Positions 1 to 8,304 are shown, numbered from the stretch's first letter. The stretch is 37,891 nucleotides of DNA from Actinobacteria bacterium OV450 (GCA_001298555.1 LJCW01000364.1:1-37891), one strand, 5' to 3'. The notes: generated by a model not told the origin, from the sequence alone. Numbers and translations are program-made.

Positions 1-1
1 G

Positions 2-1147
2 GCCCCGGCCGAGGAGCCGGCCCCCGCCGCGCGCCAGCCCGTCCTGGTGGGCTACGGCGTCTCCCAGGCCTCCACCAAGCGCCGCCCCCGCAAGGCCGTG
101 CCCGGCACCGGCGCCGACCGCAACGGCACCGCCGCACCGGCCGCGCTGCCCGCCGTTCCGGCCCAGCCGGAGGCCGCCCCGGCCCCCGCGCTGAACGGGA
201 ACGGCCACGGCGCCGGCGAGCGTCCGCTGGCGAAGCCGCCGGTGCGCAAGCTCGCCAAGGACCTCGGGATCGACCTGGCCTCCGTGGTGCCCACCGGGGA
301 GGGCGGGGTCGTGACCCGCGAGGACGTGCACGCCGCCGCGGCGGCCGCACTCACCCCGCAGGCCGTGGCCGCCCAGGCGCCCGCCGCGGTGCCGGTCCAG
401 GCACAGGCCGCCGCGGTCGCCCCGGCGGCGGCCGGCGAGGCGTCGGCGCGGGAGACCCGCATCCCGGTCAAGGGCGTCCGCAAGGTCACCGCCCAGGCCA
501 TGGTCAACTCCGCGTTCACCGCGCCGCACGTCACCGAGTTCATCACCTTCGACGTGTCCCGCACGATGAAGCTGGTCCAGGAGCTCAAGGCCGACCCCGA
601 CCTGGCCGGACTGCGGATCAACCCGCTGCTGCTCATCGCCAAGGCGGTGCTGGTGGCCGTCCGCCGCAACCCGGAGGTCAACGCGTCCTGGGACGAGGCG
701 GCCCAGGAGATCGTGCTCAAGCACTACGTCAACCTGGGCATCGCGGCGGCCACCCCGCGCGGCCTGATCGTCCCGAACATCAAGGACGCGCACGCCAAGA
801 CGCTGCCCGAGCTGTCGACGGCCCTGTCCGAGCTGGTCGCCACGGCCCGCGAAGGCAAGACCTCCCCGGCCGACATGCAGAACGGCACCCTCACCATCAC
901 CAACGTCGGCGTCTTCGGCGTCGACACCGGCACGCCCATCCTGAACCCCGGTGAGTCCGCGATCCTCGCGGTCGGCGCGATCAAGCTCCAGCCGTGGGTC
1001 CACAAGGGCAAGGTGAAGCCGCGCCACGTCACCACGCTGGCGCTGTCGTTCGACCACCGGCTCATCGACGGCGAGCTCGGCTCCCGTTTCCTGGCGGACA
1101 TCGCGGCCGTCCTGGAACACCCCCGCCGCCTCGTCACCTGGTCGTAG
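2..1147 (+). CDS. bkdC: Branched-chain 2-oxoacid dehydrogenase E2 (dihydrolipoamide acyltransferase), 5' truncated by window
   Basis: This is the E2 core of a 2-oxoacid dehydrogenase complex, which transfers an acyl group from lipoyl-lysine to CoA. The reading frame is open to the window edge, so the N-terminal lipoyl domain lies outside. What remains is an Ala/Pro-rich linker, a peripheral subunit-binding domain (VRKLAKDLGIDL followed by GEGGVVTREDV), a second Ala-rich linker and the catalytic acyltransferase domain ending in the HxxxDG motif (DHRLIDG). This layout matches the Streptomyces bkd or pdh E2 proteins. The branched-chain assignment is inferred from overall resemblance; the E1 genes are not visible. 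It is a core-metabolism gene and marks the chromosomal side of the cluster. A strong hairpin follows the stop. Confidence 0.88.
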   Translation, partial: APAEEPAPAARQPVLVGYGVSQASTKRRPRKAVPGTGADRNGTAAPAALPAVPAQPEAAPAPALNGNGHGAGERPLAKPPVRKLAKDLGIDLASVVPTGEGGVVTREDVHAAAAAALTPQAVAAQAPAAVPVQAQAAAVAPAAAGEASARETRIPVKGVRKVTAQAMVNSAFTAPHVTEFITFDVSRTMKLVQELKADPDLAGLRINPLLLIAKAVLVAVRRNPEVNASWDEAAQEIVLKHYVNLGIAAATPRGLIVPNIKDAHAKTLPELSTALSELVATAREGKTSPADMQNGTLTITNVGVFGVDTGTPILNPGESAILAVGAIKLQPWVHKGKVKPRHVTTLALSFDHRLIDGELGSRFLADIAAVLEHPRRLVTWS

Positions 1148-1169
1148 GCGCACCGGTCGCAGCGCACAT

Positions 1170-1210
1170 CCGAAGGCCCCCTCGCCACCGCACCGCGAGG
1201 GGGCCTTCGG
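1170..1210. terminator. Hairpin terminator after the E2 gene
   Basis: A perfect 16-bp inverted repeat (arms 1170-1185 and 1195-1210, 9-nt loop) begins 23 bp after the E2 stop codon. There is no T-run, which is usual for Streptomyces terminators. Confidence 0.8.
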
Positions 1211-1264
1211 CGTACCCGTGGTGGGACGGGGGCGGTAGCCTCCCGCCCGGGGAAGGGGGACCGG

Positions 1265-2029
1265 GTGGCCATTGCCGAGTTGCAGGTGTACTCCGTCGAG
1301 GAGGCCGACGTCACGGGCGGCGTGTGCGTGGTCCGCTGTCTGGGCGGGGTCGCGCGCACCGGACAGGTCTACGCCGTGGGGGAACTGCGGCTCGGGCTGC
1401 GCCGGATCGAGCGGCACGGGCGGACCGTGGCCTTCTTCGACGCGGGGCACGTGGCCAGGGTCCACCTCACGGGCGCCCTGGTCGCCCTGCTCGCCCGGGG
1501 GCAGGTGCTGACCGCGGTCCCGCCCGGCGGGCACGCGCTGGAGGCCATCGAGGCCTGGCTGGCCACCGGTCCGCCGCTGCTGGACGAGCCGCGGCCGCGG
1601 ACGCTGCGCGCGCTGGCCGTGGGCGGCATGCAGGAGGACCGGCTGCCGGAGGAGACCCGGCTGCGCTGGGGGCGGGTGGCGGTGGCGGCGGCGTACCGCT
1701 GCGCGGAGGCGGAGGGCGCGTCCGACCTGGTGCGGGGGATCGAGCTGGCCTTCGTACGGGGGTATCTGATCAGGGAGTTCGGGCCCGGCCGCGGCGGCGA
1801 TCCGGCCGCCCTGTGCCGGGAGGTGCTCGCGCTGGTCGACCTCACGCCGGCGCAGGCCGCCGCGCGGGCCGGTCACTGGCGCGACCTGCCCCGCGCGGAG
1901 ATCGTCCACCTGCGCCGGATCAAGAACCTGCTCCGCTGGACGGATGCGGCCCGCCCCCACCTCCCGGAGGGCGAACCGCTCGCCGCGACCCTCGACGCCT
2001 GGTCACGGCTGCGCCCGCGGCTTCCGTAG
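1265..2029 (+). CDS. Conserved hypothetical protein, 254 aa
   Basis: I do not recognise a named family. The product is a soluble protein with an N-terminal beta-rich part of about 100 residues (VYAVGELRLGL, HVARVHLTG) and a helical C-terminal half rich in Arg, Ala and Leu. No signal peptide or membrane segment is visible. The GTG start follows a GGGGGA Shine-Dalgarno-like stretch. Codon use is strongly GC3-biased, supporting a real gene. It sits between the E2 terminator and a short repeat block and appears to be a single-gene unit, probably core chromosome rather than cluster. Confidence 0.7.
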   Translation: MAIAELQVYSVEEADVTGGVCVVRCLGGVARTGQVYAVGELRLGLRRIERHGRTVAFFDAGHVARVHLTGALVALLARGQVLTAVPPGGHALEAIEAWLATGPPLLDEPRPRTLRALAVGGMQEDRLPEETRLRWGRVAVAAAYRCAEAEGASDLVRGIELAFVRGYLIREFGPGRGGDPAALCREVLALVDLTPAQAAARAGHWRDLPRAEIVHLRRIKNLLRWTDAARPHLPEGEPLAATLDAWSRLRPRLP

Positions 2030-2030
2030 G

Positions 2031-2081
2031 CCGTGGCCACAGCCGGTGGCCACAGCCCGTGGTCACAGCCCGCGGTGACAG
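2031..2081. repeat. Four degenerate 12-13 bp tandem repeats
   Basis: The units 2031-2042, 2043-2055, 2056-2068 and 2069-2081 share a CCSGTGGYCACAG-like pattern. They fill the gap between the convergent genes ending at 2029 and 2115. The role is unknown. Confidence 0.65.
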
Positions 2082-2114
2082 GCCGTCGGCCGGGGGGAGA
2101 GGCCCGTCCCCGGC

Positions 2115-2531
2115 TCAGCCCGCCTTGGCGGCGTTGCCGAGCACCTTCGTCGGGGTGATGCGGACGACGACGCGGACGTTCTCGGCCGGGCCCTCGGCGT
2201 ACTCCTTGCCGGCGCCCGGCCCCATGTACTCCTCGGCGATGCGGACGGCGACCGCGCGGCCCGCATCCTCGGTGAGGGTGGCCGTGCCGCGGATCTCCAC
2301 GTAGACGAACGGGTTGGCGGTGTCGAACACGGTCAGCCCGACGCGTGCGTCCCGGGCGATGTTCCGCTCCTTGCGGCGCCCCTGCTCGGTGGAGACCAGC
2401 ACGTCGCCGCCGTCCCGGGTCACCCAGACCACCGAACTCTGCGGACTGCCGTCGGGGTCGATGGTGGAGAGCACGGCCGGGTGCGGGGAGTCGAGCAGCT
2501 TGCGAACCGTCTCGTTCAGCACAATGGTCAT
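2115..2531 (-). CDS. PPOX-class (pyridoxamine 5'-phosphate oxidase fold) protein, probably F420-dependent
   Basis: This 138-residue protein has the split-barrel flavin/F420-binding fold. It starts MTIVLNETVRKLLDSPH and continues with AVLSTIDPDGSPQSSVVWVTRDGGDVLVST and KERNIARDARVGLTVFD, the typical run of strands and phosphate-contacting Lys/Arg residues of actinobacterial PPOX/FDOR-B proteins. Such enzymes reduce small organic substrates or bind F420, FMN or haem; the substrate cannot be told from sequence. The ATG start and length suit the family. It is likely monocistronic and outside the cluster proper. Confidence 0.82.
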   Translation of the reverse strand: MTIVLNETVRKLLDSPHPAVLSTIDPDGSPQSSVVWVTRDGGDVLVSTEQGRRKERNIARDARVGLTVFDTANPFVYVEIRGTATLTEDAGRAVAVRIAEEYMGPGAGKEYAEGPAENVRVVVRITPTKVLGNAAKAG

Positions 2532-2605
2532 GTCGGCGAGGCTAGTTGGCGTGCTCGGGGACCGTCCAAGGATTCGCCGTTACTGGGGCAGGTCGGCTGC
2601 CGGCG

Positions 2606-3808
2606 CTACTTCCAGAAGATGTTGAGCCAGGGGCTGGCGGGCGCCCGGGTCAGCGTCAGGTGCGTGGCGAGGGAGCTGTCGTACCACTCGCCGAACTCCT
2701 CCTCGTCGAAGTGCAGGCACCGGCCGAGCAGGTACCCGGCCGAGAAGTCCGCCCAGGAGCGGTACGTCTCGACGGCCGCCTCACCGGCGCGCAGCACGGC
2801 GCGCTCGGCCTCCTCCAGGGTGCCGTAGCGGGCGCCGAGACCCCAGCGGGCCATCTGGGAGGCCCGGCCGACGTCCCACCCCTCGACGGACCGCACGTAG
2901 CCGTCCTCGGGCAGCAGTCCGTCGGCCCGGAAGCGCTGCTCGTACCGGGTGATGCGGCCGATGAGGCGGTGCACCCCGGTGATCTCGCCCTCCACCTCGG
3001 CGGTCGGGCGCGGCTGTGCGACCGTGACCCCGTCGGGGGTGAGCTGAGGCTCGGCGGCCCGTTCGGCGCTGCGGCGCAGGCTGGCCTCGGCGGCGTGCCG
3101 CCAGTGCTCGGCGTCGACCGGCCCGGCGAAGTCGGAGGCGAGGATCCGGCGGACCCGCAGGGCGAACTCCCAGACGGGGCTGACGATCTCGGCGTTCAGC
3201 ATGCGGTGCAGGACGTCGAGCCACTCCTCGCGGGTGGTGATGCCCCACCACTTGCGCAGGCGTTCGCGCTCACGGGTGTAGCCGCCGCCGTGGTAGGCCA
3301 GCGCGTTCCAGAACTCCCCGTTGGTCACGGAGAGATGGGCGCCCACGGCGAGTCCGCGGGCGACGGGTCCGTGCAGGGGCCCGCCGACGTGCAGGGCGTG
3401 CACCTCGCCGACGGGCAGGCCCCAGCCGGTGGCCGCGTCCGCATGCGCGCGCCAGCGGGCGAGGTCGGCGGGGCCCGTGGTCAGGTAGGCCTCGACGGGG
3501 CTGCCGGGGTTCACCGCCAGGTACGCGGGATCGCGCCGCTCCCAGACGCCCGCGAACCAGGAGAGGCGCTGGCGCACGAACACGGTCTCGGGGGTGGGCA
3601 CGGGCAGCATGCCGGCGGTGTACACGGGCAGGCTGTGTCCGACCGGGTGGAAGCGGGCGTGCGAGGGTTCGGCGTCGACCTGTGCGCGGGACTGGGGGAG
3701 GAACAGCTCGGAGCGGGCGAGCACGTCCAGGTACCGGTCCCACGCGCCCGCGCTCTTGGCCTCGTACAGCTCTCGTTCTATGGCGCTCGGTGCGGTCCAG
3801 GTCCCCAT
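2606..3808 (-). CDS. DUF1266 domain protein, 400 aa
   Basis: The C-terminal half carries the Trp-rich signature of DUF1266 proteins: KWWGITTREEWLDVLHRML, then WDVGRASQMARWGLGARYG and SWADFSAGYLLGR. The N-terminal part (LYEAKSAGAWDRYLDVLARSELFLP) resembles the SseB-like region often found in front of DUF1266 in Streptomyces. The function is unknown. The ATG at 3808 (MGTWTAPS) is chosen because conservation-like protein sequence begins there; the frame stays open further upstream but that extension is Arg/Pro-rich junk. Probably flanking chromosome. Confidence 0.75.
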   Translation of the reverse strand: MGTWTAPSAIERELYEAKSAGAWDRYLDVLARSELFLPQSRAQVDAEPSHARFHPVGHSLPVYTAGMLPVPTPETVFVRQRLSWFAGVWERRDPAYLAVNPGSPVEAYLTTGPADLARWRAHADAATGWGLPVGEVHALHVGGPLHGPVARGLAVGAHLSVTNGEFWNALAYHGGGYTRERERLRKWWGITTREEWLDVLHRMLNAEIVSPVWEFALRVRRILASDFAGPVDAEHWRHAAEASLRRSAERAAEPQLTPDGVTVAQPRPTAEVEGEITGVHRLIGRITRYEQRFRADGLLPEDGYVRSVEGWDVGRASQMARWGLGARYGTLEEAERAVLRAGEAAVETYRSWADFSAGYLLGRCLHFDEEEFGEWYDSSLATHLTLTRAPASPWLNIFWK

Positions 3809-4175
3809 ACGGGCACACCCTAGCCGGGCCCGTCGCCGAGCTGCGCAGTGGTGGCCGGGCCACCGTGCGGGAGCTGCGCGGTGGTGGGCGGGGCACCTCT
3901 CCCCCGGAACGGCCCGGGCGTGGTGCGGACGGGGCGGGTGGTCCGGTCCGCCGCGAGCGGGGCTCCAGGAGTCTGCGAGCCGTTGCTGCCCAGGCCAAGG
4001 GCCTGTCGGGGACTCCGTCAAATGATCATTCGGGTTCCCGTGGTCCGTTCTGGGCTGATGACCCCCCGTGCACGCGGGGCCGAATGTGTGTGACCGCTCC
4101 ACCTGGTTCTCCCGCCGTGCCCGGCCGCAGGGTTGAGGAGCTGGAGAGAACACCGGGGGAAGGGATGGATCCATC
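3809..4175. other. Intergenic region with a 26-bp direct repeat and a 10-bp palindrome
   Basis: I see no convincing gene here. An imperfect 26-bp direct repeat (3838-3863 and 3871-3896, three mismatches, both beginning GAGCTGCGC) lies just upstream of the DUF1266 start. The perfect palindrome AATGATCATT at 4021-4030 is unusually AT-rich for this DNA and may be a regulator site or promoter element. A GGGGGAAGGGA run lies just before the gene starting at 4176. Confidence 0.5.
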
Positions 4176-5330
4176 ATGAGCGCACCGAGTCTCGAACGCC
4201 TGGAGACCCTGAGCAGCCGGTTCGTACCGGACCTGGTCGTGGACGAACTCTGCGCCGAGCTGTTCGCCTCGCTGCCGCGCAGCGACCAGCGACGCAAGGG
4301 GGAGGTGTACCTGCGCGGCCTGCTCAAGGCCGAGGGGCGCAAGTCGATACGCAACATCGCGGCGCACGTCGGCGACCGGGCGGCCGAGCAGAGCCTGCAC
4401 CACTTCGTGGTGTCGTCCACCTGGGACTGGGGTCCGGTGCGCGCCGCCCTCGCCCGCTACCTGGAGCGGGCACTGCGTCCCCGCGCCTGGGTCGTGCAGC
4501 CGGTGGTGATCTCCAAGGCCGGCACGGAGTCCGTCGGGGTGGCCCGCCGCTTCGTGCCCGAGCGCGGCCAGATGGTCAACAGCCAGGTGGCGTTCGGCGT
4601 GTGGTCCGTCGGCGAGGACCAGAGCTGCCCGGTGAACTGGCGGCTCGCGCTCACCCAGAAGTGGCGCGAGAGCGTCGGCCCCCTCTCCCCCAACGTCCAC
4701 GAGTCGGAACTGGCCACCACGCCCCTCGAATGCGCGGCAGGAGCCGTCGAGGAACTGCGCGACTGGGTCGGCCAGAGCCGCCGGCCGGTGGTGTTCGACC
4801 TGCCCGACGTCGACCCGGCCGCGGTGGCCCGCCGGTTCGGCCCGGCCGGGATGCACTTCGTGGCGTCGGCCCGCGGCTCGCTGCGGGTCCGCTGCGTGGA
4901 CCCGGTCCTGCCGAGCAGCGGCAACCGCGAGCTCGCCGCCCACCAGCTGCTGCTGATGGCCCGCACCCTGCGCCGCCCGGTGACCTGGGTGGACCCGCTG
5001 ACCCTCCAGCAGCGCACCACGCTGGTGGTCGGCGTACGGGTGGAGCTGCCGCAGTCGCCCCGTCCGCTGCTGCTGTTCGGCGAGTGGAACGACCCGCGGG
5101 GCTGGCCCGAGCAGTGCTGGATCAGCGATATGACGCAGGCGCCGCCCGGCGGGCTGCTGCGGCTCGCGAAGCGCGCCCAGAACGTCGAGGCGGACTTCGT
5201 GAACATCTCGCAGAAGGTGGGGCTCACCGATTTCGGCGGCCGCTCCTTCGGCGGCTGGCACCGGCACACCACCTTGGCCTCCGCCGCGCACGCGGTCCGC
5301 ATGCTCACCGAGCGCGCCGTCGCCGGCTAG
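4176..5330 (+). CDS. IS701-type transposase-like protein with lost catalytic acids (probably domesticated)
   Basis: The 384-residue protein follows the IS701/DDE_5 transposase layout throughout: SLHHFVVSSTWDW, GTESVGVARRF, NSQVAFGVW, PVVFDLPDVD, EWNDPRGWPEQCWISDM and FGGRSFGGWHRHTTLASAAHA. The Asp-Asp-Thr-Gly box that carries the first catalytic aspartate aligns with Gln-Pro-Val-Val, and the usual Glu-Leu-Lys near the C terminus aligns with Asn-Ile-Ser. Only the middle Asp (FDLPDVD) appears kept. I found no terminal inverted repeats or target duplication. It is therefore unlikely to transpose. Its stop codon shares CTAG with the convergent regulator stop. Inference: a domesticated DNA-binding or cluster-associated protein. 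Confidence 0.78.
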   Translation: MSAPSLERLETLSSRFVPDLVVDELCAELFASLPRSDQRRKGEVYLRGLLKAEGRKSIRNIAAHVGDRAAEQSLHHFVVSSTWDWGPVRAALARYLERALRPRAWVVQPVVISKAGTESVGVARRFVPERGQMVNSQVAFGVWSVGEDQSCPVNWRLALTQKWRESVGPLSPNVHESELATTPLECAAGAVEELRDWVGQSRRPVVFDLPDVDPAAVARRFGPAGMHFVASARGSLRVRCVDPVLPSSGNRELAAHQLLLMARTLRRPVTWVDPLTLQQRTTLVVGVRVELPQSPRPLLLFGEWNDPRGWPEQCWISDMTQAPPGGLLRLAKRAQNVEADFVNISQKVGLTDFGGRSFGGWHRHTTLASAAHAVRMLTERAVAG

Positions 5331-7258
5331 CCGATGATCTGCCTCGGCTGCCCGGCGCGGGGGGCTCTGTTCAGGGCCTGGCGGGTCCGCTGGAGCTGGA
5401 GGGCCAGCTGTACCTGGAGGGCCTGGGTCGGCTTCTGCCAGTCCTCGCCCAGGATCTCGGTGATCCGTTCCAGTCGGCGCGAGACCGTGTTGGGGTGGAC
5501 GTGCAGGGACTCGGCGGCCCTGGAGGGGCTGTTGGCCGAGGCGAAGTACGCCTCCATCGTGCGGATCAGCTCGGTGTACTGCTGGTCGTCATAGTCCAGG
5601 ACGGGACCGATGGTGTCGTTGATGAAACCGGCGATGTTCGGCTTCTCGGAGAGCAGGACGCCGAGGAAGCCCAGCTCATCGGGGGATGCGGTGCTGCCGG
5701 CGCCGGTGAGGGCCGCGACCGCGTCCAGGACCCGGCGGGCCTCCTGGTACATGTGGACGATGCCGGCCGGATCGTCCACGGGGCCGGCGGAGCCCGCCGT
5801 GACGGGCTTGCCGAGCACCTCGGAGAGTTCCCTGGACGCCGTACGGGCGATGGCCCCGGCCTCGGTGCCGGGCAGCAGCAGCACCACGACGTCGCCGTCC
5901 ACGCTCTTGAGGCCGTGGTGGCGGTTGGCGTACGAGGCGGCCCAGGCGACCACGCGGCCCTGGACCCCGCCTTCCGGCCGGGCGATCACGATGACGTGGG
6001 GCTCGTCGAGGTTCAGCGCGAGGCGGCGGCTCTGCTCCGCGATCTGCACGGGGGACAGGGAGGTGCCCCGCAGCAGGTCGTGGAAGAACTCGTCCCGCAT
6101 GTGGCCCTCGGCGGCGGCCATGCCCTGCTCCATCAGCAGCACCACGGCGGTGACCTGGGCGGTGAGCGCGAGGAGCTGGACCTGGCGGTCCGTGACGGGC
6201 TCCTTGCAGGACAGGATGAGCGTGCCCAGCATCTCGTCGCCCGCGGCGACCGAGGCGATCCACACCCCGTCGCTCGTGCTGCGCGGCTGCCGGTCGGTGT
6301 GGGCGTCCAGCAGGACGGTGCGGACCTCCGCCTCGTTCAGCACGGGGGGTTCGCCGCCGGGGCAGGCGAGGTTGCGCCCGGCCGCGTCCCGTACGAGCAG
6401 CGTGCCGTCGAGCCCCTTGACCGCCTCGGCGGCCAGGTTGCCGAGGCCGCCGCCCTGGAGCACCAGGTCGAGCAGCCGGCCGTGGGTCTCGCGGAGCTGG
6501 CGGGCGGTGGTGGAGGAGTCGCGGGCGCGGGAGGTGTCCTGCTCCAGCTCCACGACCTCGTACCGGGTCTGCTCCAGCAGCCGGGCCTTTTCGATCGCAA
6601 CGGTTGCGAGGTCGGCGAGGGAACTCATCAGCGACACTTCGTCCGGGGTGAAGTGGCGGATGTTGCGGTCCGCGACGTACAGGGCTCCCAGGGCGGTCCC
6701 GGCGTGCCGCAGCGGGACGGCCATGACGGCGTGCAGTCCCTCGGCCTGCACCACCTCGTCGATGACGGGGCTGTGCTGGAAGGTTTTGTCGTTCATGTAG
6801 TCGGCCGACCAGAACGGTGCGGAACCGTCCGCGGCGCGCTTGCCGACGCCCCCTCCGGTCAGCGGGATGGCGAACCCGATGGTCAGCGCGGAGGCGTGGC
6901 CGTCGGCCGAACGGACCCTGGAGCACTGCGCGTCGAGGTCGTCGAAGCTCACCCAGGCCATGTCGAGCCCGAGCAGCAGCCGGGCCCGGCGCGTGATCAC
7001 CTTCAGGAGTTCGTCGAGGTCGTACGGCAGGGTCAGGTCACGTGCGGTGTCCACGAGGGCGGCGAGGCCGGCCTCGCGCTGCTGGCGGCGCACGAAGAGC
7101 GCCCGGATGCCGAGACTCTGGTCTCTGGCCCTGGTCAACTGGGCGAGGGCGTCCCCGGACAGGCCGGACTCACGTGCTTTACGGACCACGTCGTCGAAGG
7201 CAGCCGCAGGCGCCTCTCTGTTCAGCAGTTCCAGCATTTCGTAAGCGTGGTCAACCAC
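5327..7258 (-). CDS. GAF-PucR family transcriptional regulator (probable cluster regulator)
   Basis: A GAF sensor domain spans roughly residues 60-230 (GLDMAWVSFDDL, AVMAVPLRHAGTALGALYVADRNIRHFTPDEVSLMSSLADLATVAIEKARLLE). A central PucR/GGDEF-like region follows, and the last 80 residues hold the PucR helix-turn-helix (SPSRAAESLHVHPNTVSRRLERI). Such proteins sense small ligands and control adjacent catabolic or biosynthetic genes. The GTG at 7258 is favoured because GGGGGAG lies five bases upstream; an ATG at 7279 is the alternative and has no clear ribosome-binding site. It is divergent from the methyltransferase/ADC synthase genes, with dyads between them. I found no TTA codon. It is the only regulator seen in the window. 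Confidence 0.87.
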   Translation of the reverse strand: MVDHAYEMLELLNREAPAAAFDDVVRKARESGLSGDALAQLTRARDQSLGIRALFVRRQQREAGLAALVDTARDLTLPYDLDELLKVITRRARLLLGLDMAWVSFDDLDAQCSRVRSADGHASALTIGFAIPLTGGGVGKRAADGSAPFWSADYMNDKTFQHSPVIDEVVQAEGLHAVMAVPLRHAGTALGALYVADRNIRHFTPDEVSLMSSLADLATVAIEKARLLEQTRYEVVELEQDTSRARDSSTTARQLRETHGRLLDLVLQGGGLGNLAAEAVKGLDGTLLVRDAAGRNLACPGGEPPVLNEAEVRTVLLDAHTDRQPRSTSDGVWIASVAAGDEMLGTLILSCKEPVTDRQVQLLALTAQVTAVVLLMEQGMAAAEGHMRDEFFHDLLRGTSLSPVQIAEQSRRLALNLDEPHVIVIARPEGGVQGRVVAWAASYANRHHGLKSVDGDVVVLLLPGTEAGAIARTASRELSEVLGKPVTAGSAGPVDDPAGIVHMYQEARRVLDAVAALTGAGSTASPDELGFLGVLLSEKPNIAGFINDTIGPVLDYDDQQYTELIRTMEAYFASANSPSRAAESLHVHPNTVSRRLERITEILGEDWQKPTQALQVQLALQLQRTRQALNRAPRAGQPRQIIG

Positions 7259-7293
7259 GACTTCTCCCCCGACCCCCATAAAGCCGTTCACGT

Positions 7294-7313
7294 TTGCACC
7301 AACCGAGGTGCAA
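7294..7313. promoter_or_regulatory. Candidate operator: TTGCACC-N6-GGTGCAA
   Basis: A perfect 7-bp dyad (7294-7300 and 7307-7313) lies 35 bp upstream of the favoured start of the PucR regulator, in the shared divergent region. Its size and position fit an autoregulatory site. Further small dyads occur nearby at 7341-7353 (TCTTG-GGG-CAAGA) and 7401-7415 (GGTGA-N5-TCACC). The rest of the 305-bp gap to 7564 shows no gene. Confidence 0.45.
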
Positions 7314-7563
7314 GCAATCCCTGGCCTGCCTGAAAGTATCTCTTGGGGCAAGAACCGGTCAAGAAACACTTGAGATGTGGTCCAGGTCAGGGACGCGGAG
7401 GGTGATCGCGTCACCACGGTCCATGAGCGACGCTGTCATCTGAACACCTTCTGGTCGAGGCGCACTCAAGGGCAGGCTGATCACCGAGCGTTCCGGTGCC
7501 GGCACCACCGTCGGCCCCGGCGGCGCCGTCACCACAGCCTGTCGTTTCCTTGGGGGGATTCGC

Positions 7564-8304
7564 ATGTCTCAGCTGTCACAGCTGTCTCAGCTTCAGAGTT
7601 ACGAGCGGTCGCTGCTCCGCAGCCGCCTGTCGCTGACCCGGCAGGACCGGCCCCGCGTGTTCACGCTCGGCGACCGCGAGTGGGACCTGTTCGACGAGGT
7701 CTTCGCCCCCGTCTACTCGCCCTCCACGGGCGTGGCCCTCGAACTGCTCGGCCTCAACGCGCTCCCCGCGGAGCGGCGTTCGGGTTCCTTCCTGGAAATC
7801 GGGTGCGGCACCGGCGTCATCGCCGTGACGGCCGCGCTGGCCGGATACGACCGGGTCGTGGCGGCCGACATCAGCCCCGCCGCCGTGGAGAACGCCGCCG
7901 TCAACGCGGACCGGCACGGGGTCGCGGACCGCCTCCAGGCCCTGCACAGCGACCTGTTCTCCGGCCTGCGCGAGGACGAGCGGTTCGACCTCGTGTTCTG
8001 GAGCTCCAACTACGTGATGGGGCCGGAGGGCTACGAGTACAAGTCGGTGCACGAGCGGGCGTACGTGGACACCGGCTACCAGGCGCACCGCCGCTACCTG
8101 GAGCAGGCCGTGCACTGGACCGCCCCGGGCGGCCGCGTCCTGCTGCACTTCAGCGACCGGGGGGACCTCGCGGCGCTGCACGAGCTGGCAGACGTCAGCG
8201 GGCGCGAGCTGTCGACGCTGGCGAGCTGCCGCGTCCGCGAGGGGGAGTACGGAGAGGACATGGTCGAGCACATGCTGCTCGAAATCAAGCCAGTCCAGGC
8301 TTGA
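7564..8304 (+). CDS. SAM-dependent methyltransferase, HemK/PrmC-like
   Basis: This class I methyltransferase has motif I EIGCGTG at residues 78-84, an acidic ribose-binding residue in AADIS (Asp102), and a motif IV region FDLVFWSSNYV (141-151) where N6/glutamine methyltransferases of the HemK type have NPPY. The altered motif argues against release-factor methylation and for a small-molecule substrate or a changed role. The ATG follows GGGGGGA. The N terminus encodes three Ser-Gln-Leu units through a 9-nt tandem repeat. It is 23 bp upstream of the ADC synthase gene and probably in the same operon. The substrate is unknown; an amino, hydroxyl or carboxyl group of the aminobenzoate product is plausible. 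Confidence 0.78.
   Translation: MSQLSQLSQLQSYERSLLRSRLSLTRQDRPRVFTLGDREWDLFDEVFAPVYSPSTGVALELLGLNALPAERRSGSFLEIGCGTGVIAVTAALAGYDRVVAADISPAAVENAAVNADRHGVADRLQALHSDLFSGLREDERFDLVFWSSNYVMGPEGYEYKSVHERAYVDTGYQAHRRYLEQAVHWTAPGGRVLLHFSDRGDLAALHELADVSGRELSTLASCRVREGEYGEDMVEHMLLEIKPVQA

Noticed and set aside
3809..4420. N-terminal extension of the DUF1266 protein
   Set aside because: The frame is open upstream, but the sequence is Arg/Pro/Ser-rich without family similarity and would overlap the next gene on the other strand; the ATG at 3808 begins family-like sequence.
4176..5330. Active IS701 insertion sequence
   Set aside because: Two of the three catalytic acidic residues are replaced and I found no terminal inverted repeats or target-site duplication.
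4133..7333. A very long open frame on the plus strand across the transposase-like gene and the PucR regulator
   Set aside because: It is rich in Gly, Arg and Pro low-complexity sequence, matches no family, and runs antisense to a clear regulator. High-GC DNA routinely gives such frames.
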